From Brachypodius melanocephalos (taxonomy: Eukaryota > Chordata > Aves > Passeriformes > Pycnonotidae), in NCBI GenBank assembly GCA_013398615.1, contig VZSR01003798.1, positions 7,532,258-7,596,257 of the forward strand: a stretch of 64,000 nt of DNA, written 5' to 3'. Position numbers and translations under genes: made by a program. The notes beneath the pieces are model-generated. The model ran no database searches and was not told the DNA's origin. It saw nothing but the letters and a program-made list of their open reading frames with translations. This document shows, in pieces, positions 1 to 15,100 of this stretch (positions are counted from its first letter, which is position 1; every line of letters starts with the position of its first letter).

Positions 1-1845
1 ATTTTGGAAGAGAATTTGAAGTAATTTGTCATAATTATCTGGACTCCCACAGAGTTGAAGAAGATAAGAATTACTGGGAGATAATTACAAGAAATCCTGG
101 TCCTGAAGATGGTACAATGCTTGAAAGACACAAAGCTCTCCCAGAAGGGTATAAGAATGAATGAGTTTCATGAAAAGACAGAGAATATAAAAGCTCAAGA
201 CTACAGCCAGGAGAGGTTGATGAGACACTGATTCTTGTTTCTTTCTGTTTAGATTTTAGAGATGTTTATTTTAAAAATGGAAATGAAAGTCTGCCATTAG
301 TAATATTTCATAATCTCATTAACTCATCAAGGTTAGAATGGGCAAAAAACTCTTAAAATTTTATGAACAACACATCAAAAATTGTAAATCAATTGTAAAA
401 TTGTAAAAAATTATAAATTTTTTCCATTTTCACTTTCACTGATGACAAAAGCTGTCAGAACCCAGGAAACATAATAGTTTTTCATTAAATTACTGGCTCT
501 CGGAGCATATTTAACCAATTCTTCCAAAGCCAAAACAGTGTCACAATTTTTACAAGGGTGAGTGGACGGTTTCCAAAACACTGTAAAACCAAACACATGC
601 AAAGTTATCATGGGATGCTTTGACATTTAAAGTTCATCTGGAAGAAAGTTGGTTGTTGAACTTGTTCCACCCTCCATCCAGCACAACATTGCAAATTATT
701 AAATCACAAGTGAGGGGTTTTTATCTTGAAATTATCTTTTAATTCATGGATTTAAATTGAGTTTTATGTTTTTCCATGTATTCTAAACACTTTAATATTA
801 ACTAATCACGAATTTGAGCTCAGTGCTACAGACTAGAGACTTACAACAGCCTTTTCCATGCATCATCACCATGTTCCATTTCCACAGCATTTTTCAATCC
901 TTAGTAATTTCTAACATGTTTGAGAGTAAGGTAAAATTGTCAAAGAAAATTGGGCACCTACAAGTTTCATGAAACTACATGCCAAAGCAGAAAATAAATA
1001 TGGCATGCTTTAAGTTTATCCACTAAGAAAAAGATTGTAGTCTGTTCCTACCTAATTAGACAACAGAATATCCACATGAAAAAAAAAATAAGGCCTTTGA
1101 GGGTAGAACTTTCAGCTGAAACTCACATTTTCTTAAAAACAAAATCAACCAAGTATAAAATGCAAATACTTGGAAAACAGATGTCATTACTGCATAGATT
1201 TACCTGTCTTTGTATAGCAGCTGAAAAAGCATCACAGAGAATCTTCTACTGTATGGCATTCCATTACATGCATTTAGTTAAATATATATTTATTTCATCT
1301 CCTACTGTACCACAAGACCAGGCTCTTTCTGCACAAAGTAAGTGACTACCTGAGTAAAATACTACACCAATCTCGATTCATAAAAGATTCCAAAGATCTT
1401 CAGTGATTATAAAGGTCAATTAGAACTTTCTAAGTTTTCCAAAACAAACCCACTGAACTTCCACAAAAGAATGGATGGGTCCAAACATATCTTTAAGCTC
1501 TATTCCCAAATAATCTGCTTGAAGCCCTCAGGCAAGGCTTGCAAAGTTTTACCTTTATTCAATATAAATTAAGTCAGCAGACTGCAGTATCAGCTAACTG
1601 GCATTTGGCATACAGGATCTCAGAGCAGCAGGCACGTCATGCTGCTGTGACATGCAGGTTTGCTTTGAGGAACTGTACTGCAGAGGACAGCTTTGGAATC
1701 ACATTCCTTGTGTGCAAACCTTTACAGACCTATTATAAATGGGCTATTATAGAGGAAATTATCTTTAGGGACTTCTTTCAGTTTTTCCTTTCATTTTCTA
1801 TGTAAGGATAATTAACACGATGGTTGTTTTTCTCGGCGGTCTGTT

Positions 1846-2015
1846 AATAGTCCAATATTCAGAGGTTAAAATTTGCACATTTTCACAACAGATTGACATA
1901 AATCTCCGTATATTTTGTAGATATTAAAGTTTAGTAGATAAAGTTTTTTAGATAAAATTTAAGTTTAGAAATACTTAAACTGCATGAATGCACTGTAGTG
2001 TTTATAACTTGGCCA
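1846..2015 (+). repeat. Diverged direct repeat, copy 1
   Basis: The stretch around ACAACAGATTGACATAA, followed about 100 bases later by TGCACTGTAG and a TTTATAAC-like segment, recurs in the same order at 2977-3120. Similarity is patchy, so the copies are old. It is either a local duplication or two insertions of an unrecognised interspersed repeat. Confidence 0.55.
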
Positions 2016-2976
2016 TTGTGGACTTTTACTGGTATTAGATGCAGCTATTTCAACTCTTAAATCTCTTTGCTCTGGGTCAAGTGTGGGAAGCAATAAGAGG
2101 CCTTAAACCAAAACCATTTCTGAAACAAAGCTTCGTGTGAACTCATGCAGGAATGAAGACTGTGTGGGCAGGGTGCCTGGGCTGGCCGATGTTTTGGGTA
2201 GGAGTGTTTGTGTGTGCGTTTGAGGGGAAGGAAAGCAATGCATGCTGTACAAAAACAAGTTTCGCAAAGATTTAGGGGAAAAACAAAGAGATAAACAGAT
2301 ACAGAAATGAGTACAAAAGCAGGTAATGTTGGAATTGGGTGCTTATTAAAAGTAGCTTTGCAGACTTGTATGTTTTGATCACTCTGTGCTCATTGGAAAG
2401 GATTTCTTGAGCTGAAAATAAACAGGATTGAATCAATATTCCTGATTCCATTAGCAGTGTTAAACCCACAGATTTGTGCAGAACTCTTATATCATATCAT
2501 ACATATTCATGATTCATCTAATTCACGATGACAAATACAGATACTTGACTGTATTTGCCGATTATTTTTAAAGCTGTTCTTTTGCACTTCTCAATATTGT
2601 CCACACGATGGAAGCACATGTTCCTAAACAGCACAACTCTTGCCATGTCTGTAAAACAGCCTGAGATGTTTAAATCCAGGTGAGTCCCTGATACAATGCC
2701 GCAGAAGGAAACCAAGTTAAAACAGACGAGTTCTAGGCTAGGATATGTCATTAATATTACATCATATTTTGGAAAACAAAGTTAAGCACAAAGGTAGACA
2801 GAGCAACACAGGACATTGTGTATTGCATACAATGAACTTCTTTATATTAATTATATCTTAAGTAATTGGTAACCAAAGCATAATTATAGGAAATTAGGAG
2901 CTTTTTCTTTCAGTGTAAAGATATGAAACTTGATGTGTGACAAGCAATGCTTATTTTTATAGGGGCACTGTTACTG

Positions 2977-3120
2977 CTTTTGCCAATTTACAGAAATTAA
3001 AATTCTGGCCATTTTGACAACAGATTGACATAATTCTGCTTTGATTCTGTAGTATAAAACTAGGAAAAAATCAGGCTATGTAGAGTGCACTGTAGGGTTT
3101 GTAATTTATCTATTTGTCAA
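2977..3120 (+). repeat. Diverged direct repeat, copy 2
   Basis: Second copy of the element at 1846-2015. The shared core ACAACAGATTGACATAA lies near 3017, and the shared TGCACTGTAG lies near 3087. The copies are about 1.1 kb apart in the same orientation. Confidence 0.55.
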
Positions 3121-6100
3121 TAAACAGAGGATTTAATATAAATTAAAGAATTTATATTTAAAAAGAATTATGGGATTGAATATTAGTGGAGAATATGAAC
3201 AATTCTGCTACTGCCAGTCAGTGTCACAGCATTTCTGGTGGATAAGGCAATGGAGACCTGAACCCCAGACCAGATCATTGTGTTGCTTTTTCTTGTCCTG
3301 ATACTGTGTATCACAAAATATGGGCAGTGATGCATCCCTCCTTTGAAATGCACTTTGCTTTTTGTTGGTGTATGGCACAGTCAGGTATTAAAAAAGCTTT
3401 CAATGCTTCTTCCAAATTAGACCAAATATGGATAGCTCCACAAAGTACATTGTGGGAAGATAAAACTCACTTTGCCTCCACTCCAGACAGCTCAAAAGCT
3501 GTTAGCATGAAGCTGATCCTGAGCTATTAGTCCTTGCTGAGGGGCAGGGTGCATTAGTCTAAATTTAGTGCTGTGTTACAATAGCTTTTCACAGGCCTGA
3601 GGCACAGAGAGTGCTCATATGTGCACATTTTGCTCATTTGTGCAGTTGTGTGTTAGCAGCACGATATTCGAGTGAGGAAGAGAATTCAGAATAACTAAAG
3701 CAAAGTTGACTGATTAACTCACACTTTAGTAACACTGGAGAATGAAAATCCAGTTTAAATATGCCTTTTCACTTCCCTCTCGTTCGCACTCTTCCCCAAC
3801 TCGTATTTCACATCACACGACTTCTGCTCTGCCATGTTGTCCAACCCAAACTTACTGATTTACTGTGGTTATAAAGTGCTCTTCCAGCACTCAGCACAAG
3901 TTCTTGGCCTCACACCTAATCACATCAGTATCTTCAGAGCTGCTTTTCTGTTCAGTGGTTGTCATGAAGTATTGTTTTATCTCAGCTGATAGAGGAGGAA
4001 GCCATATGCAGGTTTAGTAACTGAATAAAATATCTGAGGGGGAAAAAGAACAGAGAACATTACAATAAAGTTCCACACATCAGTGGAAGAAAATACCCAA
4101 GTACTGGAAAATCTGGTGGAGTTGGCAGGTAAGAGAGTGATTTTGATAACATCTGTGCCCACTCACCCTAAATTAACATTGCACGTCTGTTGTGATTTGA
4201 GTGGGGTGGGTATGAAATGATCTTTTTAAACCATAGCTGTTGTTTTAGAAGCACTTAAGTTTTCAATGTATGAAAATTAAACTAAGGAGACCACAAAATA
4301 AAAAAATGAAAAAAAAAATAGAGATGTGATATGCAAAATACATTAAATACAGGTGGAAATAATGAAATCTCTGTTTCATTTTTTCAGCTACACTTCCTTT
4401 CTAATTCTATTCTGTTTTAGGCTTTATACCAGGTCTTGTTTCCATTCTCTGCCTGACCTGCCTCATTTCCTTGCCTTTACATAGAAGGGCAAGCCTTGCT
4501 TTGTCAGCTTCCTGCTTCGTGCTTGTTTGACTTAGCCCTGAAAGCTGTGAAAGGGAATCTAATCCTCAACACTCGATTCTCCTGGCAAAGAGGAGTGGGA
4601 AAATCCATCACCTTGCTGGATGTGTGCTGTTTCAGCAGGGACATGAGCAGCCATAAGGATATCAGCTACAGGATTTACATGATAAATTAGCATTACTTAT
4701 AATAAGAGGGATATCTTGGCATAAAGACACAGGGAGATCCTTCACTCAGGGATTTTTTGGGATTTTTTTGGTCAAAACTGCGTAGAGGGTCTGTAATGAA
4801 GCAATTGACCCTTTTCTTCCCGTTTTTTTTTTCCATTGCTGGGCTTGTACAAGGCAACATCTTTCACTCAACAGAAGAGAATAATTAGTATTGTGTTGGA
4901 AAGTATTGCTACAGCAATACAGTGAGTGTAACTGCACTTTCTCTTGAGAAGTTTCTATATTTTCTGCCAAGGAGGATTCAAAGCACAGCAGAATAGGCAC
5001 AAACATTTAAAAATGCCTAATGACACTAATACCCACATTCAGTGATGAAATTAATTCATACTCATGAATCTCTGCTCTAAGTTTATATGAGAAGCCCAGA
5101 CAGTTAATTTCCCAACATCTGTTAAATGCTGCTTCATACAATACGTCAAAACAAAACTAAACAGACCATCCAGTTAGAGGCCAGCTAGAATATATGTTTC
5201 TATAAGTTTGGTCTTGTTTTAATTATAGCCTCCTTGGGGCAAGGACCATATCTTCATCTTCATCGTTTTTTTCCCAAATACAAAGAACTACAGCAGAGAA
5301 GCTCAGTAAGTAATAGCATAAAGCTATTATTAAAAGTGTTGGGAGGATGACAAGAAACTGAATTAAACCTGGTGCAAATAACCAGAGATATGGGCATATG
5401 AAATCTGCACATAAAGCAGTGCCAAGTAGCAAACTCTTAGTGTGGGGTATGAAGATTCAGCTGCCCATGTAATTCTGATGTTCGTAGGAGTTGCTAGGAG
5501 AAGATTCCACAAACCACAGTGCTGTCCCTGTGGGTCTGACAAACCCATAGAGGGGAATAAGAATTAGCCATGGTAGTATTTATTTTATGCATATATTTAG
5601 TTTTTCAATTATATGGCATACTAGTTAAAAATACCCAACCAACTCTTAGCACAAGTCCCATTTGTAAAAGAGAAACCAGTCCTGAGAAACTGAAGGGCTG
5701 TTTCTTCAGTTTGTTCATGTTAAAATTGTCAGGAATTAAGTTGTACACACCTTTGGAGATCTTAGTCTAAGAAGATAATTTTCAAAAACCGTGTTAAAAT
5801 GTTCCTGAAAACATTACAGGTACAATTTATAAAGGTATTAAATTCCTCAGCAAAATGAAAGCAAGAAACTAGTGAACAAGCAGAGCACTGGACTGAAGTT
5901 TGAACTACCTTTCCTTTATATTCAAATTTCTTATAACTCCTGTAGATAATAATTTTAGGGTCTCTAAAAGATCAAACACAGAGGTTTGCGAAATTCATGT
6001 CAGGCAGAAATTTCTACCCTTCTTCCCTGGTTCCCTACTGCTCCTCTTGCTTGGATTTTCTGCCTCTTCCATATCCTGAAGGAATAACTGTTTGGGGAAA

Positions 6101-9100
6101 AGTTTAAGGTTCATCAGCTTTTCCGGTCTTTTTGCTGACAAATTTGGCAGCATCCGTTTAGCCAGAACACCCAAGATGTATTATAGTCTCAAAAATAACC
6201 AGTGAATGTAACTGTGCCATGAAAATAAACACATAGAGAGAAATATAAATTAGTTGCTGCTATATACACATACACACTCTGGGAACTTTTATGCTAACGT
6301 GGAAAACACATCCAGTTCAGTATATGCAGGAGAGAAATCTTTCTTCATGTGGGAGAATTAACTGGTTTCTTTTGAAACTACCTGAAGTAATTAGTTCTTT
6401 CAGTGTAATCTATAGTGGTCAGGGACATATTCAGGTCTGATTATGAATGGCTCCATGGCATCACATGCTGATCCAGAATAACACTCCAGCTATACTTACT
6501 GCTTCACCATGCACCCTTTTTAAAATTTGTCTTCATTCCCCTTTCTGCTTTCTGCACATGTTCTCAAATCCAGCTGACCTTGGGTTCTACTCACAGTCTT
6601 ACAGAGAAACTAAAAGTTTGCCTCAAGATGGATCAGCATATTGAGCTTTGCTGTTTATCATCCCAAACCAGTCAGGGTGATAATTCTCTCCAGAGCATAT
6701 TGAGTGGAGGACCTTGATCACTTTTTAGTCAATAATTCATTGATTACAATAATCAATACTCAATTACAACAAAAGCAGCTTTTAACCCTGTTGGCATAAA
6801 TTCTGTGATAAGCTCTCAATTTATTTTACCATGTTTTGTGATTTTGCTGCCAAAATGGCAGCTGAAATTTACTTTTGAGACTTTCTTATTGAAACACCAG
6901 CTTTGGCTCAAATCAGGAATTCTGCCAGAAGTCACCATATTGTAGGAAATATTTATGACCAATAAAACATTTTTAGTTCTCGAATCAAACTAACTTACAT
7001 CAATAATTTAAGCAGGTTGCTGTGGTATTAGTTGAGTGCATTTCAGGAGTCTCAAGCAGGCATAGTTGAAACCATCAGCATTCAAGCTCTTGAACAGAAT
7101 GGGCAGCTTGAAAGGCAAGTAAAGAAAGCCTCCTGCTTTGTTGTCTTGGGAGGGGAAGCCAATCAGGATAAAAGAGAAGGGCTGAGTATGAAACTGCAGA
7201 TCTCAGATCCCTGATCCCTGTCTATCACAGGTGCAGTTCTGCTCTGCAATTCCTCATGTGTGTATCATGTGCCTTCTCTTCCCTCATTTACTACATCTGT
7301 ATATCACTACCCCTCTTGGGTATAGCTCTTTCATAAAGGTAGTAAGAAGTAGATTGTGGATGTTTATTAGGTGCTAATAAAAGCAAAGAAATATTACAAA
7401 GAAAAAATTTTAACTGCTCTTAAGTATGTTTGCATTCCAAAATTTTCCATAAAATATGTCTGCATATACTTGCTCTCAAATGGCACCAAATTCCATAGGT
7501 TGAATTAATTAAATTAATAATTTTGATTAAGTTATCAGTTTATCCAGGCACAAGTTGTGTGGATCTTGTCTATTTTCTCCACATTCCTTTTTCAGAAACA
7601 AATTACAATTTGTTAAAAGGAATGCATGTAGCTATCTCAATAATTACATGACCTTTGTATGGCATCACATGCATGACCTTTGATACAACATAGCTTATTG
7701 TTCTCATTGCTTGTTGAAAATTTTGGTGCTTCCAGAAGTACTTGAAATTCAACATTTTTATCTGCCCCTTGCTCATTCATACCTAGCCATATATCGACTG
7801 ATGGTGCTGTGTTGGGCGGTTATGGAATTTTGTCTGTAAGTGCTGACTGATTTTAAACAGTGCCACACTTTGGGACTACTGAATGGTTCCTTCTGAACAC
7901 TGGGCTTTATACAGCATTCAGAAACACCAACACAAATTCCTGCTTCCTATGAAATTAGCTTAACAAGGATTTGGGGAGTAACCATTTGCACTCCACAGTT
8001 GGTGTGTGCGACCTTTTCATCCAAGCAATAATTTCTGAGAACAAAATGTTCATTCATCATGGAAAGAATTGAGGCAAAGTTAATTTATACCACACTTTTG
8101 GCCTGTTACATGACACAACCATTTGCTGTTTGGTTTTAGAAGCTAAGCACTACATACAATCCAACAAGTGGTGAAGGTTTTTTGGTCAGCCCATGTAATC
8201 TATAACACTCTTAGGTTTTCTGCAATAATATCAGGTTATTGTTATAACAAAATATGTCAGAATTTATATAAATGACCAATTATAATTTTTCAAATATATT
8301 TGAAGGTATTCTAGAAGAGAGAACTTTTTATCATGCCAGGGTAGGTCAGCAATTTTTGCAAATGAGCAGTGTAATTAAGTGAGAACAATCCTCCTGTGGA
8401 ACTGTCACGAAGAGAATATTAATCACCTGGAATTCTATGTGCTTTAACATAACAGCATGCCTGCTTATGATAAGTTTCCTGAGGGTGGGACAATGAAGTT
8501 GAAACTGAAATGATAAGCAATAAAGGAGTTCTTAAAGAGTTCAGAAAACACAACCATGAAACCAAATTTACAGAGAAAGTGAAGAACACAAACTAAAACT
8601 CTTCAAAATATGTTTAAACTTGCAGAATTACCTCTCCCTGGGGAGAATCCAATATGATATTAAGCTTCTGCAGGTGAACTTAGGTTATTTTCCCCACAAA
8701 AATAAAAAACGATCATTACAATTTAGTAGACAAGTATAGCCACAGTTATGTTCTTCAATAATAGTCTACAAAATTTGTGTTGATTCTTTTCTGCCTTGTT
8801 GATTGAGTTTGTGAATTCGGCCTCATGACGGTATGTACACAGACTGCAAAGACATCACATTGCAACAATCTGCTGGAAGAAAATGAAACAAATTCTTTAG
8901 TCTCTCACTGCAAAACACACTCCTCAGACTTCTTATAATGGTTTTCTGAACTCTTCCCACCTTGTTGCCATCTGTGCTAAAATGAGTGGATGCCAGAATT
9001 GGACATGGAGTGCTCATTTAATGCTTTATCCAGTAGTAAGGATCCTGTTCTTCCTTGATGCTTTTTGGCACATGCATCCAAAACCTCAATGAGGGTGGGT

Positions 9101-12100
9101 GGCCTGGCTGGGGATAGCTGGAGAAAAGAGTTACATCCTCAGACCCCACTTCTGTTTCCATTTCTCTTTGCTTGAGCAGTTTGAGATCAGAACAAGCTGT
9201 TCCTTGCAGCCAAGGAGGCAGGGAGGGGAAGATGGAGAAGTGACATTTGGTGCACAGAACAGGCTTGGGCTCAGTACTTAGACTAAGAACACCTGGGAGC
9301 TGCTTTTCTGAATTGAGCTGTGAGAGGATTGTTCCCCACTGCTCTGGAGAGATTGAAAGAGACTCTTCTTGCAAACTGAGATTTTGACTTCCTCTGTCAT
9401 TCTGCTCCTCTAGGTAAACTCTAGCTTTGACTTTAACTACTCTGGCTGTACTTGTCCCTATAGAGTTTTAACAGCCAATTAAATTCTTTAATAAAGACAT
9501 TAGAGGGTTGGATAAAATGGATAAAAGTATAATTTTAGGGGTATAACCTAGGTGTTTATTTTAAATGTCATAAAATATCTAAGGGAAAAGAATAGCAGAG
9601 GAAGAAATATATTATGGCTCAGAAAGTTGTGAAGACTAAAAAAATATAAGTCAATGGTTATTTTGAGCTGGAAAGGATATTAACAAGAGGAGACCTACAC
9701 CAAAACTGGGGTTAATTTAATCTATTTGCTCATTTTAATTTAATCTATTTTACTTGTCTGGAAAGCAAGCATGCAGTAGCTGAGACAACATAATTGGGAA
9801 TTACATGATCTTTTAGAAAAGCCACGACTTAAAAAAACCCCAACAGCAAACAAAACAAAACAAAAGCCTAAAAGAAGGGACCAAAAAAGATGGTAGCTGA
9901 AGGGTAGCGTAGGCAAGCATGAGGTAATGTGCACTAAAAGGAACAATTTGAACTACTCATATACACTTGATGATTTGCAAAATCACTCAAGTAAAAGATC
10001 TAGGCGTTACTGCGGACAGCTGAATGGAAACTTCTACTCAGGGCACAGTAATGGTCAGAAAAAGCAAACAAAATGCCAGGCTATATTAAAGATGGATTGA
10101 AGAATAATACTGGAAAGAACAACAACGCCACCAAATACATCAACAAAGTATTCTTCATCTTAAGATGAGGGTATTTTTCTTTCTTTATATGAAAATAAAT
10201 AGGAATCACCTGAAAAAAGAAATTAAATAGCATTTAGGGGCATTGATAAACTAAAGTGAAAGATATTTAAAGGGTATCAGAATGATGATGACATCCTTCA
10301 AACTAAGGGGTTTTTTTCTGAAAAACTTCTCTGTTTCTCAGTTCTTGAGTTTGCAAAAAAGGTTAGCAGGAGTGTGTCCATCCCTTTGTCATATCTACTG
10401 AGATAAGTGACATACAGATGTAGATGAGCTTCTTTTGAGCACGAGGCCTGATTGTAACTTCTGTGCTACTCTAGAGTAAAATGTAAAGGGTCAGTTCCTC
10501 ACAGAACCTCTCTGCTCTTCTGAGCCCAGTCTGCAGAGCCCAGTCCAGTGCTGGGTTTACCCAGCTTAGGCTCAGCTGATGCCTGTATCCAGCACCTCGT
10601 GTTCAGTCTTTACCCACTTGCTCAAATCCAGCCTAGCACCCTAACCTGATTCTTTCCTCCTTTAATCCCTTCCTCCCCCTCAACCCTTACATCCCCAAAC
10701 TACCCTCTGCTGTTTCTACAGTCTCTCACCAATTACCCCCTGCCCCCTCCATGGCTTTTTAGCCCACTTTCCCCTTCTGCAGGCACAATCCTTGGTTCCC
10801 TCAGTGTGTGCTGTCAGGATTATCAGCACTGTCAGACCCCCCAGGAACTCTCTCTCCTGCAGGACCAACACGAACTTCCCAGGTTTTGCAGACCCCCAGC
10901 AGAAGCTCATAGAGCTGTTAGCATTATCAATTACTATTCAGAGTTAACACAAAAAACTAAAATCAGAGGTTAATTCACAGCAGATGAACACCCCCTTCCG
11001 CTCCCATGCACACCACCCACCTGAGGCTTTATCATGCCTCAGTGCATAAATTGCTTAGATATTAATTAAGACAGGAGATTTCTTCTAATTATGTGACATG
11101 CCAGGTTGAAAGCTGGCCTGTGGATTAAGGACAATATGATATATGCCAGCCTTTGTGGTTCTTAGGCTAGAGCGCCTGCTATAATTAGTTGTTAGAGCTG
11201 TAAATTTAATATTGTTTAGTCTGAGGATAAGTGAGGAAAATGGGAAACTCATTTTCTCAGCAGTAGCAGGGTGTGGAGTGTTGTTTTCTGCTGGGGATTA
11301 TTTTTATTTTTATTACTAAACTCTTGAGAGCCTAGAGATGTCACAAGGTCCTTTTGCTCTTCTGGGCTGTGAAACCAGGAGAGGAAAATCTGAACTTCTG
11401 CAGTTTTATATAACTTACAAATGTGTTTAGCATTTTCTGTGACAGTGAAGGCAGTCAGAAAATTTAACTGTTTCCTTTGTGAACTTTATTTTGTTTGTCT
11501 GAAAGGTTGAACTGTTTCAGAGCAGGGGCAGAACATTTTCCTACATAGGCAAAATAATGTCTAATTACAATAAAAAGGGGAGGAAGAAAGTAAAACTGAA
11601 GTTATGCAGTGAAATGGCATTACTACCTCTCTAACAGCAAGCATATGGAATAGTAGCATGCACACAGGTCTGAGAGCCAGGAATAAATCAGTACTAGTCT
11701 AGTCATGCTGTTTCCAGCTGTGGTCCTGAAACAAGCAGTTAGGGCTAGAACCTGATTAAGTCTAATGTCCATCTGGAGAAGATGATCAATGAAGGCAGAA
11801 TAACTGTCCCATCAGAGCTGTTGGGAGAACAAGGGTTACCCAGTGTACTCCCTTCTGTGACAGTCACTGGATCCACAGGCAGCACCAGAAATCAGGGTGG
11901 TACATCCTATGGAGTAGGATAAGAGTGCCTTATCACATAACCCCATTCTCTGCATTATAGAAAAAGAAGCAGAGGAAATGTCTTCATTTAATCCTGTTTT
12001 CCACCTCTTAGTAGGGCCCTCATTTATTGTTCAGCTTGTGCTTTCCCCATTGTGGTTATAATTAATATGGTGAACTAATATTTACAAGCACCCAGAAGAT

Positions 12101-15100
12101 GGAAAACCTATGTATTACTTATTTAGGATAATTAGCTCACTAAATAAATACTGATACAATTCCAGAGAGCAAGGCACTACCCTCACAAAAAAATACCTCC
12201 TCTCATCCTGCCTCCACTCAAATGACTTTATCTCCATTGATCACACATGAATAAATAACATTTGCACCTCCTCTACTATTATCTTATTTTCTCACAGCAA
12301 AAGGATCCTAGTTTGTCTGTTTGCTGTAGCCTGAATTCTGCCATCCTCACACAAAACTCTTCCCTCCACTACACAGACTTTATTCACCAAAGAAAAACCT
12401 TCCAAACCCTTACAGACCTTATGAAAGACGTTTTCACTCACTTGGGTTAAATGAGCACTGTGTGTTTTCTTTCTTCCTTCTTTTTTTTTTTTTTTTCCTG
12501 GGGGTGGCGTAAAAAGTAATAAATGAATCATTTCAACTTTGGGCAAGTTTAGGTGTTGTATTTGTACCATGCAACTACATAAACACAGAAGGAGCCAGTT
12601 AACCAATGAGTTGCAGGAATGAGAAGCAATGAGATGATCTAAAACGTTTGAACACATTTTCCATATATTAGCGCTCGCACTAGTTGTGTTTTGCTTTCTT
12701 ACAACAGACACAAGTCAGTAAAAGTCCAAAAGGAAAGTCTGAGGTTTTATATTTCTGTTTGTGGTACAGGAAAAGGGTTACGATCTCAGTGGTTGATTCA
12801 GTGAAATAACATCTCTTTTATACACATCTGCCTAGCAAGCAGGGCGGTAGTTGGAAATACCCAATCTAAAGCATTAAAGATTTGCTGGCAAATAGGAAGG
12901 CATTTTCTGCAGAGGAAAAGTTGTTATACTGAGTAGTCACTTTGAGTGCTTAGGAGTTACAGTCAAACATCCAAACACTGTGGACTTACACTGCATTTAT
13001 TATTTTCTCAAGTATTTACACACTGGGAATGGCTTCTGCTGCATATTTCATATCCAAGAAGGCATGATAATAGCAGATTTAAATAAGAAGATACTTGGCA
13101 ATGTCAATGGTAAGTGATATTTTTATAGCAAATTATTTAGGCATCATGCAGTCAGCTCTTTTTACATGTCAGTATGTATTATTTTCAACTGCTTTAATTT
13201 CAGAATTTGAAAGAGAAGGATAAGCAGATAAGAGGTATGTCACAAATTATGTTTTTGTCTGTCTATTCACTATTATCAATGCTTTGTCTTTAAATTGTCT
13301 GAGAAATTTGAAGCAAATTACTATTGTTCAATGATCAGGATTATGAATTAAACAGAGATCCTATTCATGGAAATACCTTGATTTAGGACACTTCTGGTTT
13401 GCTGTAAAATATTTCTCCTCTTTGTCTTGATGTGTATAAAAGCCTGCAGAGTGGACCAGAGACTTCTGTGAGTTCACAGCTTTCTTCAGTTTTGTCATCT
13501 GTATACCTGCAATATTGTAAGAGACAGAAAAAAACCAAAATCACAGATCAAATGATTCATTGCTCAGAAACGTTTTTAAAACTACAAAATATCTCACTAG
13601 CAATTAAATTTCATGAATAAGATTAATTAATTTCAAAACCAGATGAAAAGGAGAGGATGTAGGGTTTTAATTTGCTTCTGCTAAGTCCATTTTTTCCAGA
13701 ATTTTCTCTAACCTTTCTACTCATTTGCACTGTGCTGTGTAACTGAAGGCTATATTCTTTGAATATTTTATTTTTCTTTAAAGAAGCAATACAGAAAAAT
13801 GTATTCCTCCATGAGAACTAGATAGGGCCAGTATCAAATTTGTTCAAAATTTGTTTGAAAACAAATTTTCAAACTATTTTAAAATTAAACACTAATATGA
13901 TTGTCTGCTACAGTTCCAGAGCAGAGATCCAAGCAAGACATTCAAATGTAGTATTTACTCAAACCTCTGTATGAACTAGCCTATACAGGAAATCAGTAAA
14001 TTGCTCCTGAGTCTGAGTCTCAAAGGGGATACATATTTGTTTAGTCATGTGTTATAAATAACATCTGTAGACTTGAAACTTTGCCAGTATTATTAATGCA
14101 TGGCTCACTTAATAGTATCCTTTATTTTGTGCCTCATTAGTGATGGATTCAAACAGTGTGAGCCCCAGAAGGAGGTGCAGGCTGGTGCAGCACACAGGTA
14201 TTGCTGCTGTGCTGTCCATCCTGCCACTGCAGCCTGGCTTGGTGCAGCTGGGCTGTCCTGATTTGGGCACTCAGCTCCTGGCCAGCAGAGCCTTGGGACA
14301 TGCAGTCACTGCCCCTGCTGCTCCTCTGCAAGGCTGGAGGTGGGGACAAAACACTGCCCTCTTCCCCCACTGTCCCTGGATGTCATAAAGCTGTGGGGCT
14401 GTCAAAGTGCCTCAATTTATGCTGAAGGACCAACCTGACAGGTGGTGGCCTCCTGTCACTTTTACATCTCCTTGCTCTTAGGGAGCACCAGGGATGTGAT
14501 CTGCTGCTTTATTTGCCTCCTGCTGTTATAATATCTCTGCTCTCTGTATTACAGCGTGGCACATCCTGCACCCTGTGAGACAGCTTGCATGCCTTTTCAT
14601 ATAGAATAAACTTTGTAAGCAATAGATTCTGCTTAATAAGAGATGGGTTACAAGGATATCATTACTTGACAGTAGCAAATTCTTGTTGTTTTCTAAGAGT
14701 AGTTGTTAATGATTTTGTTCATTGTCCCATTAAGAAAGAACAAACAACAAACATTTCATTATCTTCCAGTACTTTTCATCAGAGAAATTTGCACCCCACA
14801 CACCCAGGAGAAAAGGTGACCACAAGGCCATAACCCTCTTTCTTTGATGAGGACAAGGATTCAGAAGTGAGGGAAAGAAAACCTTGGGTCAAACCAGTAG
14901 GTCACCATCAGAGCTGGAAGGAGATCTCCAGACTCAATTAGAGTGTTCAGTCAAAAATGAGCTGGGGCGGCAGATTTTTATTGCTTTATAGTGCATTAGA
15001 TCTGGTTGGTAGGATTCAGTTATGGGTAGTTTAATTCTTTGCCCAAGATTAGTGCTGAGTCTAAACTGATATTGTCAAAATCTTAACATTTTTCTGATAC

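Noticed and set aside
9018..9374. 118-codon open frame on the minus strand
   Set aside because: No similarity recognised, no promoter or splice support.
12292..12711. 139-codon open frame on the minus strand
   Set aside because: It crosses a poly-T run and has no recognisable motif or splice partners; length is compatible with chance in this amount of sequence.
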